The translations under genes and the position numbers were made by a program. Shown here one piece after another: positions 42,868 through 54,562 of a stretch of DNA of 64,000 nucleotides; positions within the stretch are counted from its first letter, which is position 1, and every line of letters begins with the position of its first letter. Source of the DNA: Rusavskia elegans (lineage: Eukaryota > Ascomycota > Lecanoromycetes > Teloschistales > Teloschistaceae); contig SAUG01000085.1 in assembly GCA_011316305.1 (NCBI GenBank), forward strand, positions 248,001 to 312,000, read 5' to 3'. The notes under the pieces are model-generated. The model searched no databases, was not told the DNA's origin, and saw nothing but the letters and a program-made list of their open reading frames with translations.

Positions 42868-43564
42868 GGTGCGCAGTGGAACTAGAGAAGAACAGAAGGG
42901 GGGAAGATCCAAAATGACACCAATAGACCAAGTCGAGACGCTCATGCTTTATACTTGTCCCAAGCCTCGGGAGAGCAGTAAGCACGACAATATGTCCGTC
43001 CAAGAATTCGCCAGCCATACATACGCCAAGCCTCCCCAACAATAGAAAGACATTTCTCAAGGCGTTGGCATCATGATAACCGACACACAGCGTGACCAAG
43101 ATCACCGAAAAGCCCTTTCATAGGCAGATCATCTCTTATGACCTGCAGTCAGCAATGCAGATTGCGTTGCGCCGCCGCAACAAACTATTTCAAGAAGGTG
43201 GGGTGGGTCATCGTGACGCGCCAATTACATGGTACAAGTAAATTCCATCGGAATAGGTGCGGCTGAGCGGCCTTACCTACTTAAGATATGCCAAGGCACT
43301 TACTAGTCTTATCCCGGGTAACTAGCGTCGTTCGGTAATTCATCGGCCGGATACCTTACCTTAAGGGTAACTTAAGCCCGTTGAGCTTGTTGGGACCGTG
43401 GTTGCCATGCTACAAGACACATCCGCACTGGCCGTCAGAAAAGAATTGACGTAGTTAAACCCGCCGATAGTGCAAAAGCATCCTACTTCTTGGTCGCCGA
43501 GGTCAAGATCATGACAAAGCTCATCAAACCTCCAGCGAGAGACACTGGACCCTGACCACTCCTC
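42868..43564. other. Intergenic, upstream of receptor and of a dead oxidoreductase
   Basis: About 700 bp. The 3' part may hold eroded N-terminal sequence of the GMC oxidoreductase pseudogene, which I could not read with confidence. Confidence 0.4.
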
Positions 43565-44330
43565 ACTGGGGCAACAACAGTCCTCGATGGCCGCATCATG
43601 GACTATACCAGAGGCAATTGCTTTAGCGGATGCATTGCCATCAAGTATTTCCTCTACACGTGAGGGTCCGGTGTCAACTACGACCACTGGTCAGAGCTCG
43701 TAGCTGACACCACCTGGGTGTCCGAGTGAGGAATTTGAGGATGCGTTTCAACCAGGTATAGCTGACGCCAATAGTCTCACCTTGCGGTTGATTCGTTGCA
43801 GATTGAGACCTTCCACGAACCTATCCCCGAAGCGACGGAATATATTGCTGTCTCCAACAATACTCGTGGCATGACTTGGTACTTCATCATTCAACCCTTT
43901 TCGATCCGTTGGACTGACTTGGAGAAGGGCGCTATCAACGCATCAATAACGTCCACAAGCTGGAAAATCCGATTGGTATGAGTATCTGTCAATTAAGTGC
44001 TTATGGAGGCTTTTAAGTCACGGTTTCGGAGGCCTATCTTGCTTCCACGTCGTCAAATTTGATCGTCATGACCAACTCAACAGTCACAAGGCTTGTGTTC
44101 AAGGGCGAGAACCTTGTCGGTGCGGAAACCGGAAGGAAGTTACGTGATACAATGGTCTACGTCTGGCTCGTACGAGAAGACGCTAACCCAGGGCTGAGGG
44201 CACAAAAGGAGGCCATCCTATCTGTGGGCAGGGACAATCATTTCAGCCAAACATCTCCCTGATAAGTGATTTTCCGAGCTACTGGATCACCATCTTTCTT
44301 GGACTGGGCCCACGAGACATGGCTCCTGCA
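43565..44330 (+). pseudogene. GMC oxidoreductase (glucose-methanol-choline family) pseudogene
   Basis: The frame from 43565 reads TGATTVLDGRIMDYTRGNC, then IAIKYFLYT, a TGA at 43661, GSGVNYDHWSELVADTTW and a TGA at 43727. This matches the flavin-binding signature region of GMC enzymes (G..R.I.Y.RG..LGGSS.IN...YTRG...DYD.W). The first TGA falls where arginine (CGA) is expected, a single C-to-T change. In another frame at 44059-44262 a second family block appears: IVMTNSTVTRLVFKGENLVG and RAQKEAILSVG, the usual 'TRV...G...GV...AKKEVILSAG' segment. A trace of the next motif (LGLGPRD) lies near 44310. With stops and frame changes the gene is dead. Substrate cannot be told. Confidence 0.65.
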
Positions 44331-45122
44331 AAGTATTGAGCTTCCTATCGAGACGTTGGATACTATTTGTGGAGGTGATAGATGCCCAGATTGCCAACTG
44401 CGCGAACATTACCAAAAGTTGTCTCAGAGGTCGACTAGTACTGGACGATGACGAAGACATGCTGACTCTGAACTCCATTCCATTGTTATCACCCCTGCGC
44501 AAGACCTCAATGTTTCATACATCGCTGTGATCAAAGATCTCTCTGGCGTTGGTAAAATCTCCAAAATCGCTTTATGCCTAGAATTAGTGACTGTACACGA
44601 TCCGGAAAGCCAGCACCGAATCTCTTACATCGATTCGCCCTCAGCATTGGACCAGGCCCATAAAGAATAGATAAAGAACAAGTCTGGCCCGCTTTCCGAC
44701 TAACGTCTGTCACAAATGATTGCATTTCTTCAAAGCGATAAGATCGTGGTCTCCAAGGACTCAGCGTTTACAATGTGAGAGACAATTAAGTACACCAGGC
44801 GGGAATTCAAGAATAACGGAAGACGCCTGGGGCACGAATGTAGTTTTGGGCGAAAGCAGGACTGATGTGGCCATATGCACCTCAGGTAGAATACAACGAG
44901 GGCGAGCCCCCTTAAACCCAACCCCTTTTTAGCCCCTATTCTACCCTCGGCGTTAAGCTTGGAGTGGGGTATTAATCCTACACAGGCTAGTCTGGCTAGT
45001 AACCGCCGTCGGAACCAATCGGAACCAACCCGCCTTCTACCTTATGGGTACTTGGCACGGCGTCCCGCACACATGTTGAATAACCTCTACGTCCTTCGTC
45101 CTTTAACCCCTCGAGACTGCCA
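44331..45122. other. Intergenic, possible trailing pseudogene sequence
   Basis: About 790 bp; 44331-44730 may be further eroded GMC oxidoreductase sequence. 44900-45122 is the probable promoter of the next gene. Nothing else seen. Confidence 0.4.
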
Positions 45123-46261
45123 TTGAAACCTAAGATGTATCACGTCTCGACGTCTCCAGTATCTTCGCCACCCTTCTCATTCGACTCACACAGTGGCTTC
45201 CATATCTATGACAAAGACCGTCATCAGGTGTACAAACGATGTGGGCCTAAGAAACTTCATGATTTTCTAACTTACGATGAAGAGGCCGCGAAGTATACCA
45301 AAGCAGGCAAGCTGCGAAAGAACCCCCCAAGGCATACAGATGAGACACAGCATTTCTATACCGCCCAATTGACCCATTACGGCCTCAAGCCGACCAAGTC
45401 AAAGCAAGCTGCCAAGAGTACTCTGCTAGCCGCGTATGATTCCAAAGAAGGCTTGGTTGTACCCAAACACATTTTGCAATTGGAGAAAGATTTAGAGGCG
45501 GAGTTCAAGGCTAGACAGGCGGTCTTATTGGAGGAGAAAAAGATCAAAGAGGAAAAGCAACGCGAGCAGGAAGAGAAGCAACGTCAGAAGCGCAAGAGGA
45601 ATGAGGATACCTTATTAGCAGAAATCGAAGAGGCCTCTAAGTCCAGCGCGTCTCGCAAGAAGCAGAAAAGCAAGCCTGTATGTCTTAGTTCGTCCGCCCC
45701 TCATAGAGATGAATCTCTGATACACTTTCACAGAAGCAGCTCGACATCCATAAGATCAGTGGTACTTACACCATTATTGCGAAACAAGTCTCTGATGGAT
45801 GGGACTGCCAAGACCCTCTTAAGCTCAAGCTGGCCCCTTCCTCTACCGCTCGGCATCTCTGGGGCTCATTCGACTTCGGTGTCTTCGAGGGGAAAATGCG
45901 TTCCCAATCCTCTACCAAGCCTAAGGAGAGCGTCATGCGCTTCCATTGGCGCGGCCGCGAGACGGGCGAGGGCGAATCGACCTATGGGCCCGAGAACGTC
46001 GCGACACTCGAGTTCTTGCCCAATGGGATTTTCAAGGGGAGGATGTACTGGGATTGCTTGGGCGAATTCGATCTCCAGGGAAAGCTTGAGGCTGCTTCCT
46101 CCTCTGGAGATAGCGACCTCGAGGGTGGTGTTGAAGATTGGAAGCACGAGTATTGGTCCATCAATGACGCCAACTACGAGCGGGAGCGAGTTGGGAGGTG
46201 GGGTGGCTGGGCGGGTGATAGTGATGATGATGAAGTCGAATCGAATTCGGATACCGAATAA
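45123..46261 (+). CDS. Fungal hypothetical protein with basic coiled coil and acidic tail
   Basis: Two exons, 45123-45677 and 45734-46261 (56-nt intron, GTATGT..CACAG), give 360 aa; a second in-frame ATG lies four codons in. Residues about 35-125 form a conserved-looking module (RCGPKKLHDFLTYDEEAAKY, HFYTAQLTHYGLKPTKSKQA, VPKHILQLEKDLEAEFKAR). A strongly charged helix rich in Lys, Glu and Gln follows (residues about 130-185) with a basic end (SRKKQKSK) that could be a nuclear signal. The second exon encodes a beta-rich domain: KISGTYTIIAKQVSDGW, HLWGSFDFGVFEGKMR, VATLEFLPNGIFKGRMYWDC. The tail is acidic (DSDDDEVESNSDTE). I recognise the style from other ascomycete genomes but know no function. 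Confidence 0.8.
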
Positions 46262-47610
46262 CAATGCTGCGGGCGATGTCAATGCAGCCCATCGCGGCAG
46301 TCAAACTTAAAGAGGTGGACTAGGCGACCGCAACGTTCAAAGATTGCTTCGGGACTTTTTCCGATGTTTGCCCTATCATATTATTTCATGATGACTTCGG
46401 CCCAAAGCCTTCGTTGAAGGCTCATGCCTAAGATCCAGGCTCAAGAGCAGCTGGTAGTCTCGGGGGGTAAATCTTCATCGTCTCTATGATTCATACACTG
46501 TTCCTGAAAGTGCTAACAGATACACAAAATTTGTGTGTTCGACAAGGGCGTATCGATGAATCTGGGCTGAGGTAAAAACTCAAGACGGAAATTTCATCAA
46601 ATAGTCGAAGTTCCATACGATCCTACTAGACTTTATCAAAATTAAATTTTAATGATGGATAGCCCAGACCAAGCTACCACCCTCCAACAGCGTCTCAATG
46701 AGTCTTCGGGCCTTGAATTGTTAGATAAAAGTTACGCTGATCATGATGAAAGAATATACTACAGATGAAAAGCTACAAAATTGGGTGGGTATTTGGATAT
46801 TTACATCTCCGTCCTCAAAGACAGTGCGAAGGGAGGATAAATGCGTTCTGGTTTCCAAAGAAAACGCTTCCCCGTCAGGGGCAGCACGAGGGTTTCTCAT
46901 AAATGAGGATAAGAAGAGCCTATAATCCCATCCGTGCAGCTTTCTTGCCTGAAATTAAAAAATGATGAGCTGTATAAGGTAGAGTACTCGTAAGGTCCCT
47001 CCCACTCGCCTGCTGATCGTAGAATGAATTTCCGATGCTACGTTAATTAGTGGCATGAGATTACAATTTTAGGACGTATAGACAGGGTTCCGGATTGGCG
47101 ATCACAGGAAGCCTGCTGGATCTGGAGCAGGGGTTTGAGTTATCTCAAGCAAATTGCCAGAGATAACATCAAGGTATGCATTGGGAGTGATGGATGGTCC
47201 TCCCTATTGAATGGGTGCAAGTTGAATGGCTGCAACTTGAGGTTGAGATTTCCATGGAGAGATGGAAATTGTGGGTTCATGTTTTCATAACCTTGGGTAG
47301 ATTCAGTGTTGGGATATGGGAAGACCGGGCATGGACAGTAATATAAGATTGTTTGAGTCGTGCTCGAATATATATATCTGTTTGTCACACTTGGGTGACT
47401 ATGCAACTACTTGGGATGTTCCTCTCGCTCGGGGTGCTATGCTACTGCTTGAAACAAATTACGCCTCTTCCTCCCGCTCGGGGTGCTGCGCCACTGCTCA
47501 GAACGATAGTTCTACAACTGAATAAGATGATAACTCTCAGAACCGGATTAACGTGCTTCGTTCTTGAATATCCTTGCTCCAGGTACCCGGCCTGGATCCC
47601 GCATACAATC
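46262..47610. other. Intergenic with a short duplication
   Basis: 1.35 kb without a supported gene. At about 47417-47500 a unit containing CGCTCGGGGTGCT and ACTGCT is present twice about 48 bp apart. The 3' end abuts the F-box gene terminus. Confidence 0.5.
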
Positions 47611-49476
47611 TCAAGCCGATTTCCACACTGACATGCCCCTCCAGCCAAACATTTCGTTTAGCACCGTCCAATAATCTTCGATATGTGACCGAGGAATTTC
47701 AACAAGCTGCTTCACCCCATCGGCATCTTCCTCGACGGCCCAGGGGATCTGGCCAATGAAGAGCCACTTCAACCGCCGCATCGTTCGGAAGTAACGAACG
47801 GCTTGAACCCGCACTAGACGGCGATGATGCTCATCGATAGCCTCATCCTCGTCGATAGCCTCATCCTCGTCGATAGCCTCATCCTCGTCGTTAGCCTCAT
47901 CCTCGTCCATATCCTCATCCTCGTCGATACCCTCATCCTCATCGATAACCTCGTCCGTTTCATGGTCAATTTCAAATCTATGGGGCGGATACGCATCATT
48001 AGTGAACGCCAGCTTCTCGAGCCATGGTAATCTCGAAAGGTAGTGACGCATCTTTCCGCTGTCGATTGACCATATAGACTGCCATCCCTCTGGTGTCCCT
48101 ACACTCAGATGTAACTGCTTAAGCGACGTGATCTGGCTGATCAAGACCAATGCGTGCTCCGAGATGTCTTGCTCTTCGTCGGCCCATGCCATGCTGAGGG
48201 ATCTCAGCCGTAGGAACGAGCGGGCGAGTAGAGGAAGGATACGAGCCTCTATTACCAATTTTGGTAGTGGGGGAGATGTTGCTAGCTGTGAGATGTGCTT
48301 GTTGTCGCGAAGAAATGCAATGCAAATGGGTGTCCTTGCACTTGGCGTATTGCAGACGAATAATTTGAGCTCATTGATTCGACCACGGTCATTGAAATAA
48401 TTTTGATACCAATTTGGGTCAACTTCAAGGGATACCAAACTATCACGTACAAGCATTCGAAGCAAGGTCGTATCGGCAAGCCTCAAGTTGCTGAGCCTGA
48501 GGTGACGCAGTAACGGAAAGGTTGGGATCAGTTTCAGGTGGTCTGTTGATATTGGCGGAGTATTTTTATTGTGATGGCCGACCCATGTCAGCAACTTCAG
48601 ATGTGACGAGCAGTGGAGCAATAAGCTCAAGGAGAGGGTCGATAGGTCCCGCATGCGTCCATGCTCCAGGGGCTTGATCTCCAGATGCAGGCTCTGCAAA
48701 GGCCATGAATGGGGTAAACTGATGGCTCTCATTGGTTGGACTCGAACACAGGACAACTTGAGGTGCTTTATGTTAGAGTTGGTGATGACGTCGAGAAGAT
48801 AAGGATGGACAGGCGCGGTGTCCCAATTTAGAACTTGGAGATTAGGAAGGGTGGTCTGATCGTCGAGCAGGTGTTCGATGGTTCTTACGTACATTCTGAA
48901 GTATTCCTTGCTTGTCTGGAGTTGTCTTGATCTCTCAGTCTGTGGTAGGGCTCCAAAGCGGTCGCTGGGCTTAATTTCATACCAGTGTGCGAGCCATTCA
49001 TTAGATGTAGTAACGGTGAGACATCGGATGTATTGTCCCAGCTCAAGCTTGTTGGTTGCGCCACTATTCGCTGGATTTGCTCGCTCGACTGATTCTTTTC
49101 CAAGTTGGCGAAGTAACTCCCACGATTGGGTGCTAAAATTAAGGAGGACGCTTGCAAACTGGAGAGAGCGAGCTATTTGCCGGCAGTCTTTATTCATCAA
49201 GGCCAGGTTGTTAAGGGACTCCGAAGGGATCTCTGCCACTACTTTTGCCAAGAGTTCGGTGGGTAGGTTCGAGAGCTTTGCGGTTGATACTATTAATCGT
49301 GCTTCGAGAAGGCTTTCCGGTCCAAGAGGAACTGCTTCTTTCCCGTAATCATCTTGATCACGAAAGGGTGTCGACATGCGCAGATCCTGGAGTAGGGAGT
49401 CTTCTGGTAGCTCACGGTCATCCCTGAGAACAAGCCGCTGGAGGTCCTGCATGTCAAAGATGCTGGGCAACAGCAA
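47611..49476 (-). CDS. F-box protein with leucine-rich-like region and acidic repeat
   Basis: Intronless, 621 aa. An F-box-like motif lies at residues about 68-115 (LSNLPTELLAKVVAEIPSES, LNNLALMNKDCRQIARSL); such proteins recruit substrates to SCF ubiquitin ligases. The following 380 residues contain repeated leucine-rich segments (LKHLKLSCVRV, LQSLHLEIKPL, LRHLRLSNLRL, LKQLHLSVGTPE) as in fungal F-box/LRR proteins. Near residues 505-551 is a tract of Asp/Glu units (IDEDE, MDEDE, NDEDE) encoded by an 18-bp repeat. The C-terminal part (RYFRTMRRLKWLFIGQIPW) resumes the fold. Target unknown. The acidic tract length may vary among isolates. Confidence 0.8.
   Translation of the reverse strand: MLLPSIFDMQDLQRLVLRDDRELPEDSLLQDLRMSTPFRDQDDYGKEAVPLGPESLLEARLIVSTAKLSNLPTELLAKVVAEIPSESLNNLALMNKDCRQIARSLQFASVLLNFSTQSWELLRQLGKESVERANPANSGATNKLELGQYIRCLTVTTSNEWLAHWYEIKPSDRFGALPQTERSRQLQTSKEYFRMYVRTIEHLLDDQTTLPNLQVLNWDTAPVHPYLLDVITNSNIKHLKLSCVRVQPMRAISLPHSWPLQSLHLEIKPLEHGRMRDLSTLSLSLLLHCSSHLKLLTWVGHHNKNTPPISTDHLKLIPTFPLLRHLRLSNLRLADTTLLRMLVRDSLVSLEVDPNWYQNYFNDRGRINELKLFVCNTPSARTPICIAFLRDNKHISQLATSPPLPKLVIEARILPLLARSFLRLRSLSMAWADEEQDISEHALVLISQITSLKQLHLSVGTPEGWQSIWSIDSGKMRHYLSRLPWLEKLAFTNDAYPPHRFEIDHETDEVIDEDEGIDEDEDMDEDEANDEDEAIDEDEAIDEDEAIDEHHRRLVRVQAVRYFRTMRRLKWLFIGQIPWAVEEDADGVKQLVEIPRSHIEDYWTVLNEMFGWRGMSVWKSA
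47833..47951 (-). repeat. 18-bp tandem repeat encoding acidic units
   Basis: About six and a half copies of a unit read as GATAGCCTCATCCTCGTC on the plus strand. In the F-box gene it encodes (A/G/N/M/I)-D-E-D-E-A type hexapeptides. Central copies are identical; edge copies carry point changes. Confidence 0.92.
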
Positions 49477-49825
49477 CGTTCACAGGTCGACAGGTCGTGA
49501 GCGTTCGGCTGAGCTCCTGACACTGTGAGGGTCCGACAGATGGGAAAAGTCCAGCTGATCCAAAACTTCAGAGCGCAAAATTGTAGCCCAACCCAATGGT
49601 CCGAGCCAGATGGAGTGATAGACTCTTGAAAAGTATGTTTACGGGACGTTGCTTGTGAGATGAAATGCTGTGCTATACCCACGCCGAGCTAGCTCGTATG
49701 GACATACCGTGTAGCGTCAGCAATAGTAATAGCAACCGGTAAACTGTGTAATCGACACCTCGATCCAACGCCATGGCCGCATGCACCTTCTTGATTAACA
49801 CCAACAAAACCATGGATGGGTATCA
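49477..49825. other. Intergenic, nothing recognised
   Basis: 349 bp between the start of the F-box gene and the end of the next minus-strand gene; no feature seen. Confidence 0.5.
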
Positions 49826-50401
49826 TCATATCTTCTCATCCTTGCCCAACCGCCCAACGGTAACAAATATACCCTTTTGCCCCAACGGTCTTCTGCCCGC
49901 CTGACTCTTCCCATCCACACAATCGGCCACTGCCTCCTTTGCCGCCCGTTCCACATCCTCCTTGGAGAAATCATCCGTCACTTGCACCGCGGGTCCCAAC
50001 GATGGATCCACGACCACCTTCACCTTACACGGATTTCCAGGGATCCCCCATTGGTATATTGGACCAGACTTTGTGGTCGCGACCCAGTGTTTCGGCTTTG
50101 AGAAGGGAGCACCGGGCTCGTCAGTGGAGAGGGTGAGGGTGCGTATTGCCTCGATCACAGGAACGCAGGAGGAGGCGGTGAGGGCGGATATGACTGGGCG
50201 GAAGCAGAAAGCATTGGCTATAGGAAGAGGGGAGGATATGCCGACTTTGTTGCTGGCCAGGACGTGTTCGTTTGTGTATGGTAGGACTCGGGGGTCGACG
50301 ACGTCTTGTGATGCTGGAGTAGATTCTATCGGAGCTGAGAGAGCGGGGCTGTAGAGGAGGACGAGAGATAGGAGGGGAATGAGGATGGTGGGTAGGAGCA
50401 T
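49826..50401 (-). CDS. Small secreted protein, four cysteines, function unknown
   Basis: Intronless, 191 aa. Residues 1-22 are a clear signal peptide (MLLPTILIPLLSLVLLYSPA) with cleavage likely after LSA. Four cysteines (66, 79, 125, 161) could form two disulfides. Conserved-looking patches are FCFRPVISALTASSCVPVIE and GPIYQWGIPGNPCKVKVVVD, suggesting a compact secreted domain of a type common in ascomycetes (residues 60-165); I cannot name it. The tail is Gly/Lys-rich. No membrane anchor. Could act in the apoplast, but there is no evidence of virulence function. Confidence 0.75.
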   Translation of the reverse strand: MLLPTILIPLLSLVLLYSPALSAPIESTPASQDVVDPRVLPYTNEHVLASNKVGISSPLPIANAFCFRPVISALTASSCVPVIEAIRTLTLSTDEPGAPFSKPKHWVATTKSGPIYQWGIPGNPCKVKVVVDPSLGPAVQVTDDFSKEDVERAAKEAVADCVDGKSQAGRRPLGQKGIFVTVGRLGKDEKI

Positions 50402-51802
50402 GATAGTTATTGGTTGTCAGACATCAAATTGCTGGATGTGCTGGTCTTGTGGAGGGACTTTCAGAAAGAGAAGAGATTGAGCGGAATGGCTGAGAAAAGC
50501 AAGCATTCTTGAATTAGCAGCGGTATTCAATCCGCATAAAAAGGCAGGCAATGGGCGGAAATGTGAAGATGTTACACGATAGAGTTGGAGATGAAGTTCT
50601 AGTAAGCGGCTGTATCAGAGGCTGTAGGGATGGAACGCGGCTGTCGCGAGGCCGCCCGCAGGCTTCCCGAAGGCGTAAGGCGTAGAGTAAGCTAAGCGAA
50701 CGCTTCTTTCTCCTTCGGGCCTAGCGATTGCGGAGATACGACCGCCGCTGCTGACGGCATCACTCCGCCGTTCCTGGCCATGTGCAGGAGATGCCTGCAA
50801 GATGATCGCACATTGTTGAGCCACGATCTGGTGATATTCAAGCCCGAAGAGGAAAAGAACTACCTTAAGCTGTTGGGAGAAGCACGTTGTTGCTGTGGTG
50901 GAACACGTGTGACGTCACGTATCTATTTTGGTTTCATCACTAGTGGCATCGCTTCAACGTCAAACGTCCGCTAAGGTATTCTTGATGATACCTTGAATGT
51001 TGAGTGAGTCTTCGGATCAGAAACCCATGCTTTCTGTCCATCAAGCATCCAAAGAAAAAGAGATGCGAATGAATCGTGCGAGTCACATGTAACAACTCCG
51101 CTGCATGATCAGATACTGCAGTGGCTCACCATGCCGGTCAGTTCACAAGACAGCTGCAGTGTCGATCATGACATGCGCGAATTCATTGTAAGCTCAACGA
51201 GGCCTCGCCACAAATGTTCCCTTGGGAGGGTGACCTGCATCATGTTATTGATACGTCAGTATATCTCTCGCCGTCGATCCCCAGCTTGTGCCATGAGTGG
51301 TCGGAGTGGAACTGACCAATCGGAAATCACGTCCGAACCGGACGCATGGCGACAACGGTGTGCAGCCACAAGAGCGAATTGATAGGTAATACAGCAATTA
51401 GAGAAGTTTTCCGGTCTCCCTGTGATCGGTAGCGATCTACTACTGTTGTACGGATACTGCTCCGATGTGTCAAGCTGTAGTGCCAAGCTCAACCACAATC
51501 AACATGAACATGCTCATGCTAGAGAACCAAACTTTCCTGCCGGAATACTTCGCCAGATCGTTCCTTCCTTGTTTTTCGGTACGAATCCTGTTGGTTGGGT
51601 GAATGAAGTGATGAAGCGTGGATTTCAATCAGGAAGGAGCGGAGGAATCCCCGCGAAGATTCCTTCGGTTCATCATTCCTCTCTTATACGTTACATCATC
51701 TTCAACTTTTCCTCACAGTAAAAGCCTTATATTCTTCTACTTATGCTACATCATCTTTCAACCTCTTCCTCTACTCTTCGAATAGCAATCCACACCTTCA
51801 AG
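50402..51802. other. Intergenic, nothing recognised
   Basis: 1.4 kb upstream of two divergent genes. The 70 bp before 51803 are pyrimidine-rich, typical of a leader. Only short ORFs with no motif are present. Confidence 0.5.
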
Positions 51803-53349
51803 ATGCAGTGGTACGCGGCCCTCTTCGTTGCACTATGGTATGCACCCTTCTCTGTCACAACACCTCCCTCACAGCGCCAATGACCTAACTCGCGATCTGA
51901 AACCCTAGGTTATGGCGATATCTCCGCCTTCTTGTCCACCTCGTCTCAGCCTGGACTCTCAAGCCCATTCGTCCAGCTCCAACCCCCAAATACACTGCCA
52001 AAGACGTCACCGTCGTTCTGCCAACCTTCGGCAACGACAACCCTGACTTCCGCCGGTGTCTCCGCTCCATCGCCGCCTGCCTACCCGGCGCCGTGCTCAT
52101 CGTAACGCCCGCTCCCGACGTCGTCCAATCCATCTGCCAGGATCTCCATCTTCACCATTTCGAGGTTCTCGCCGCTCCGAAAGCCAACAAGCGGCTTCAG
52201 ATGATCCAAGGCATCGAGCGCGTCAAGACTTCCATTATTGTATTTGCTGACGACGATGTCTTCTGGCCCAAGACTTTTCTGACCTATCTTCTCGCCCCGT
52301 TCGAGGACCATGTCGTTGGCGCCGTGGGGCCTTTCGTCTCTCTCGAACGACCCGCCAAGCTCAACGTCTGGGACTTTCTCGGAGCCGCATACCTCGAACG
52401 TTGGAACTTCTGCGTGGCGGCAACCTCGAATGTCGATGGTGGAATCGCCTGTCTCTCCGGCCGAACGGCAGCAGTTCGCTCAACTATCCTGCAGGACGAA
52501 GCCTTCAAAGATCATTTTGCGAACGAGAAATGGTTTTTCGATATCCCACTTTCAAAGGCTGATGACGATAATTGCCTTACCCGCTGGCTGGTCAACCATG
52601 GATGGAAAATCAAGATCCAGAACGCCCCGGAAGCGCACGCGACGACTGCCCTCGAGAGTAATTGGAAATTCGTCCTTCAATGCGTGAGGTGGGATCGCAC
52701 TACTTGGCGTAGCAACATCACCTCCATGTTCTACGATCGTGTCATCTGGACCGCGCAGCCTTGGTGTTCCTACGCCCTTCACTTGTCGACTTTCACGCCT
52801 TCGGCAGCAATCGTCGAAGGAGCTCTGGCTTACCTGCTCCACCACGCATATGACGTTGACCAACCGCGACATTACCTGTTCCCTAATTCTCGAACATCAG
52901 CCTACACCCTCCTCGCCGCATGGATCATCTTCTCGAAAATAGTCAAACTCATCCCATACCTCTACCACCACCCCACCGACCTCAAATTCCTCCCCGCCGT
53001 CTTCCTCTTCGCCTACGGGCACGGCCTCATCCGCCTCTGGAGTTTCTTCACCCTCTTCCTGACCTCCTGGGACGGCGGCCGCATGTCCCTCGCCAGTCTC
53101 ACGAATGCAGCCTCTACAGCCACCACCTTCGCCAACGACGCGCGGAAGAAAAGTTCGAATCTAGCCAACATGGCTGCGACTGGCGGCACCGGAATCGCGA
53201 ATATGGCGACTTTGTTCACGGAGGGCGCCAGGATGAGGGTTACTGATGGGAGTTCGAGGTTGCGGATGAAGGGGGAGGGCACGGTGGAGAGGTTGAAGAC
53301 GAAGACGGGTTTGAAGAGATTGGCTGTCAAGAGTGATAGTTCGGGATAG
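51803..53349 (+). CDS. Type 2 glycosyltransferase (surface hyphal growth GT2 type)
   Basis: Two exons, 51803-51837 and 51909-53349, joined by a 71-nt intron, give 491 aa. The 12-residue first exon supplies the start of the N-terminal membrane anchor (MQWYAALFVALWLWRYLRLL). The GT2 catalytic marks are present: substrate strand VTVVLPTFGNDNPDFRRCL, DDD at about 126-128 (FADDDVFWP), the second acidic motif ADDDN at about 229-233, and QCVRW at 269-273, the Q-x-x-R-W signature of processive enzymes such as cellulose and hyaluronan synthases. Several C-terminal hydrophobic segments follow, then a polar tail. Length and layout match the fungal GT2 reported as required for hyphal growth on solid surfaces in Zymoseptoria and Fusarium. 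The sugar product is unknown. Confidence 0.9.
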
Positions 53350-54562
53350 GTTGGTGGGTGAGGGTGGATTGGGAGGGAGATGTGTGTGGCTGATGGATGG
53401 ATGATGATGATAATGATGATGATAATGAAAGGAATGCAGGGGTGGCGTCCGTCGCTCTTTATTGGGATGGGGGATTGGGGTAGTACCTTCAAGAAGTCTC
53501 CCAGTACCACTTGAGCTTTGGCGCTTGTTTAGCGATGGGATGACGCAGGTTGATCGTGAGATAAGGAGTTAAGACTTTGCTGAGAAGGACAGAGGTGATG
53601 AAGCGAGATGGGGTGGGCTTGTATGATGGCTTGGAAAATGTGATACCCCCTAGGACTTTCATTATCAATGAATAGCTATGCTTAGAGATTTTTGCCCTTG
53701 GCTTGCAATTTGAGAGTGACGAACGAGTGTGGGCGATGGGTTAAGCTAACATCATCCAAACGATGTTCTGCGTATGTCTTGTGTAAGGTAGATAGAGACA
53801 TGACTGTGTGGTTGTGGTTGTGGTCGTGGGGGTTGACTCGATGGGAAGTATATGCTGTAAAAATGCTTAGTCGATGTGATTAGGTGGTTGTATTCTTGCA
53901 AGTACGGTTTTTCTTGATATATGATCTTTTGATTTTGATTTTTTTTTTTTTTTTTGAAGTCTATTGCTTTGAATCTGCGAGCTGCCTGGAAGATGTCGTC
54001 TATACGCATCACTTGGATCTGTCTCGCTTCCTCTCCCCCTCTCTCTCACATACAATGGATAAGCGAGATGCCCGTACCGGCCGGCCGAGCCAACCTAGCG
54101 CTCTCGGATTGCGTGTTGAAGGTCAGGTGCTGGGTATGCCCTTTCCAAGGGAGTTATGGACCTTGGGTTGTGTGGGATGGATGGATGGATGGATGGATGG
54201 ATGGATGTTGTTGATGTTTTTGGACGGAGTGTGTGTGTTTTGCTTTGGGGTGATGTTAGATTGCTGAATGGATGAAGATGAGAATTGGGATGGGGATGAG
54301 GGGTTGGGGGATGGGATGTGGGGATGAGGGGATGGGATGTGATGAGATTGTATGTGAAGGGGTGGAGCTTACTGGAGTTTTTCTTGTAGTGGGAGGTATG
54401 AGTAGGCGGCGGGATGAGGGACTGGCACAAGGATGCGATGTGTAGCGAGTGGTGGCCCTTGCATGCATGCATGTATCTCAAGGGATTGGATCGTGGGAGC
54501 TCTGCGCTTTTTGGGTATTGGGAAAAACAAGCCAGAGTTGGTTGAATAAGGGGGCCTTGACT
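53350..54562. other. Convergent intergenic region with microsatellites
   Basis: 1.2 kb between two converging 3' ends. Holds an ATGATGATAA-type repeat at 53396-53427, a 17-nt T tract at 53939-53955 and a GGAT tetramer array at 54174-54206, followed by GGGATG-rich sequence. No gene. Confidence 0.7.
54174..54206 (+). repeat. (GGAT)n tetranucleotide microsatellite
   Basis: About eight uninterrupted GGAT units in the convergent spacer. Confidence 0.95.

Noticed and set aside
45866..46282. 138-codon antisense ORF in the second exon of the 45.1-kb gene
   Set aside because: A shadow of the acidic and beta-rich coding sequence on the plus strand.
47824..48030. Plus-strand ORF of repeated LILVDS units
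   Set aside because: It is the antisense reading of the 18-bp acidic repeat in the F-box gene.
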